DNA of 7,141 nt. Origin: Candidatus Fermentibacteraceae bacterium. GTDB taxonomy: Bacteria > Fermentibacterota > Fermentibacteria > Fermentibacterales > JCC-6. Location of the stretch: assembly GCA_030596465.1 (NCBI GenBank), contig JAUVJW010000094.1, forward strand, positions 1 to 7,141. The letters run 5' to 3'. The notes below the pieces were generated by a model. It searched no databases, was not told the DNA's origin, and saw only the letters and a program-made list of their open reading frames with translations. Below are positions 6,073 through 7,141 of the stretch, in pieces. The stretch's first letter is position 1, and every line of letters starts with the position of its first letter. The position numbers and the translations under genes were made by a program.

Positions 6073-7141
6073 TGTCCGAATTCTCCATTTCTTTTCCCAG
6101 TGCCGCGGCAATTCCGAATGCAACAAACTTCTTTGAACCGTAGGGTATTTCAACACTTTTCTCACCCGAGGCAAACAGAATTGTTCCCGAATTACAGGCA
6201 GTCTCCATTCCAACGCCGGGTTTATCTCCCATGTTGACAAAAACAGCGAAGGCGCCCTTCCGCTTCATTTTTTCACGGGCTCTTTCCACTGCGGTCTCTC
6301 CGAATTCAAGAGCGAAAGAAAGCACCGGGCAGGGAGCTGCCAGAGATGCGGTAATGTCAGCGGTTGGTACAAGGACAAGGGAAATATCTCCCTCACTCCT
6401 TTCAAGCTTGCCCGAAACAGTGGTTTCGGGAGTAAAATCCGCGATAGCCGCAGCCATTACAAGCAGATCCGCGTTTACAATTTCTTCCTGCAGGGCTGCC
6501 AGCATATCACCGGCACTCACGACTTTCACCAGACACACAGGGCCGGGGGGCTCCATGTTAAAAGCGGGGCCGCTCACAAGAACCACATCGGCACCCGCGG
6601 CAAGAAAGGCCTCCGCGAGAGAAACCCCCATCAAACCACTGGAGCGGTTGGAAACAAATCTGACCTCATCGATCATTTCTCTGGTGGGGCCGGAGGAAAC
6701 AACAACCCGCTTCCCTCTCCAGAAGTTCAAACCATTCAAATAGCCGCCGTGATAATCCAGCGCCTGGACGGGCCAGCCTATGTTCTTAATTCTCATTTTT
6801 TCCGCAAGAAATATTGTTTCCACCTCAGATTCAGCCTCTTCAAGAACATCATTGGAGATGAAATAGTCAAACACACCCATGAATGAAACTTCGCCTGCGG
6901 CAGCCTTCATCCGCTTTTCAACTGTTTTACCCGAGTCAGTGTTCCGCTGTTCCAGGCGACTGCGAAGTACATCACGACTGGCCGGCAGCACAAAAATAAG
7001 TACTGCTGACGGCATTGCTTCCTTGACCAGCACCGCTCCCTGAACATCAATATCAAGGATTACACTGTTGCCCCGTGCCATCTGCTTCCGTACCCAGGAA
7101 GCTTCAGTACCGTACCTCTTCCCGTGTACATGCGCCCACTC
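6065..7141 (-). CDS. Guanylate kinase-CoaB (phosphopantothenate-cysteine ligase) fusion, N-terminus cut by window edge
   Basis: Two enzymes lie in one open frame of 358 visible codons. Codons 1 to about 120 are the C-terminal two thirds of guanylate kinase, which makes GDP from GMP and ATP. They begin in the GMP-binding part (EWAHVHGKRYGT), continue through DIDVQGA (30-36) and the lid-type RNTDS (66-70), and end near SND (96-98). The P-loop lies beyond position 7141. After a linker of about 22 residues comes CoaB (about 143-355), which joins cysteine to 4'-phosphopantothenate in CoA synthesis. It shows SSGPTRE (149-155), SNRSSGLMG (164-172), AAAIADF (230-236) and a lysine at 245 with the spacing of the conserved KIKK motif, here reduced to KLER. 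The CoaC decarboxylase domain usually fused to CoaB is absent. Both proteins are cytoplasmic. The frame has no stop between the domains, so fusion is seen directly; that both halves are active is inferred. The last 8 bases overlap the glycosylase gene. Confidence 0.9.
   Translation of the reverse strand, partial: EWAHVHGKRYGTEASWVRKQMARGNSVILDIDVQGAVLVKEAMPSAVLIFVLPASRDVLRSRLEQRNTDSGKTVEKRMKAAAGEVSFMGVFDYFISNDVLEEAESEVETIFLAEKMRIKNIGWPVQALDYHGGYLNGLNFWRGKRVVVSSGPTREMIDEVRFVSNRSSGLMGVSLAEAFLAAGADVVLVSGPAFNMEPPGPVCLVKVVSAGDMLAALQEEIVNADLLVMAAAIADFTPETTVSGKLERSEGDISLVLVPTADITASLAAPCPVLSFALEFGETAVERAREKMKRKGAFAVFVNMGDKPGVGMETACNSGTILFASGEKSVEIPYGSKKFVAFGIAAALGKEMENSDNG
6083..6086 (-). promoter_or_regulatory. 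Ribosome binding site supporting the short start of the glycosylase gene
   Basis: GGAG on the minus strand lies ten bases before the ATG at 6072, inside the end of coaB. It helps choose this start over the longer frame reaching 6240. Spacing is a little long, so the support is moderate. Confidence 0.5.

Noticed and set aside
6073..6240. A 56-codon N-terminal extension of the uracil glycosylase frame.
   Set aside because: It lies wholly inside the CoaB frame, resembles nothing in the UDG family, and the ATG at 6072 has a ribosome binding site and a normal operon overlap.
6231..6743. Plus-strand open frame of 170 codons.
   Set aside because: It is antisense to the CoaB domain; its serine-, threonine- and alanine-rich composition reflects the reverse complement of the real gene.
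1..7141. A hidden defence system, CRISPR array, mobile element, tRNA or riboswitch.
   Set aside because: No spaced repeats, terminal inverted repeats, transposase or RNA gene pattern was noticed by eye, and the window is fully occupied by overlapping housekeeping genes.

Overview
The window is one unbroken block of bacterial housekeeping genes, all read from the minus strand, so transcription runs from position 7141 towards position 1. No stretch is non-coding: all six gene junctions overlap, by 1 to 14 bases. I saw no room for a promoter, terminator, RNA gene, repeat, CRISPR array or mobile element. Most starts have a GGAG-type ribosome binding site inside the preceding gene, as expected for a tightly packed, translationally coupled operon.

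In transcription order the genes are: a guanylate kinase fused in frame to CoaB, the phosphopantothenate-cysteine ligase (6065-7141, N-terminus outside the window); a family-4 uracil-DNA glycosylase (5359-6072); the replicative helicase DnaB (4010-5362); the recombination helicase RadA (2634-4010); a YacL-like membrane protein with PIN and TRAM domains (1633-2646); a bifunctional IspD-IspF enzyme of the MEP isoprenoid pathway (477-1646); and a DedA-family membrane protein (1-480, C-terminus outside the window).

By role the block joins nucleotide and CoA supply (Gmk, CoaB), replication and repair (UDG, DnaB, RadA) and isoprenoid or lipid-carrier work (IspDF, DedA). The order radA - yacL - ispD - ispF resembles the radA-disA-yacL-ispD-ispF order of Bacillus-type genomes, but disA is absent and ispD and ispF are one gene. 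The MEP pathway, bacterial DnaB and RadA establish a bacterium. Base composition looks close to balanced by eye. I cannot name the lineage; the mixed gene order and the Gmk-CoaB fusion would suit a poorly sampled phylum, but that is inference.

I found no convincing novel defence or mobile system. The observations most worth a second look are the Gmk-CoaB fusion without a CoaC domain, the eroded catalytic acids of the PIN domain, the loss of disA from an otherwise conserved neighbourhood, and the coupling of IspDF to a DedA protein.
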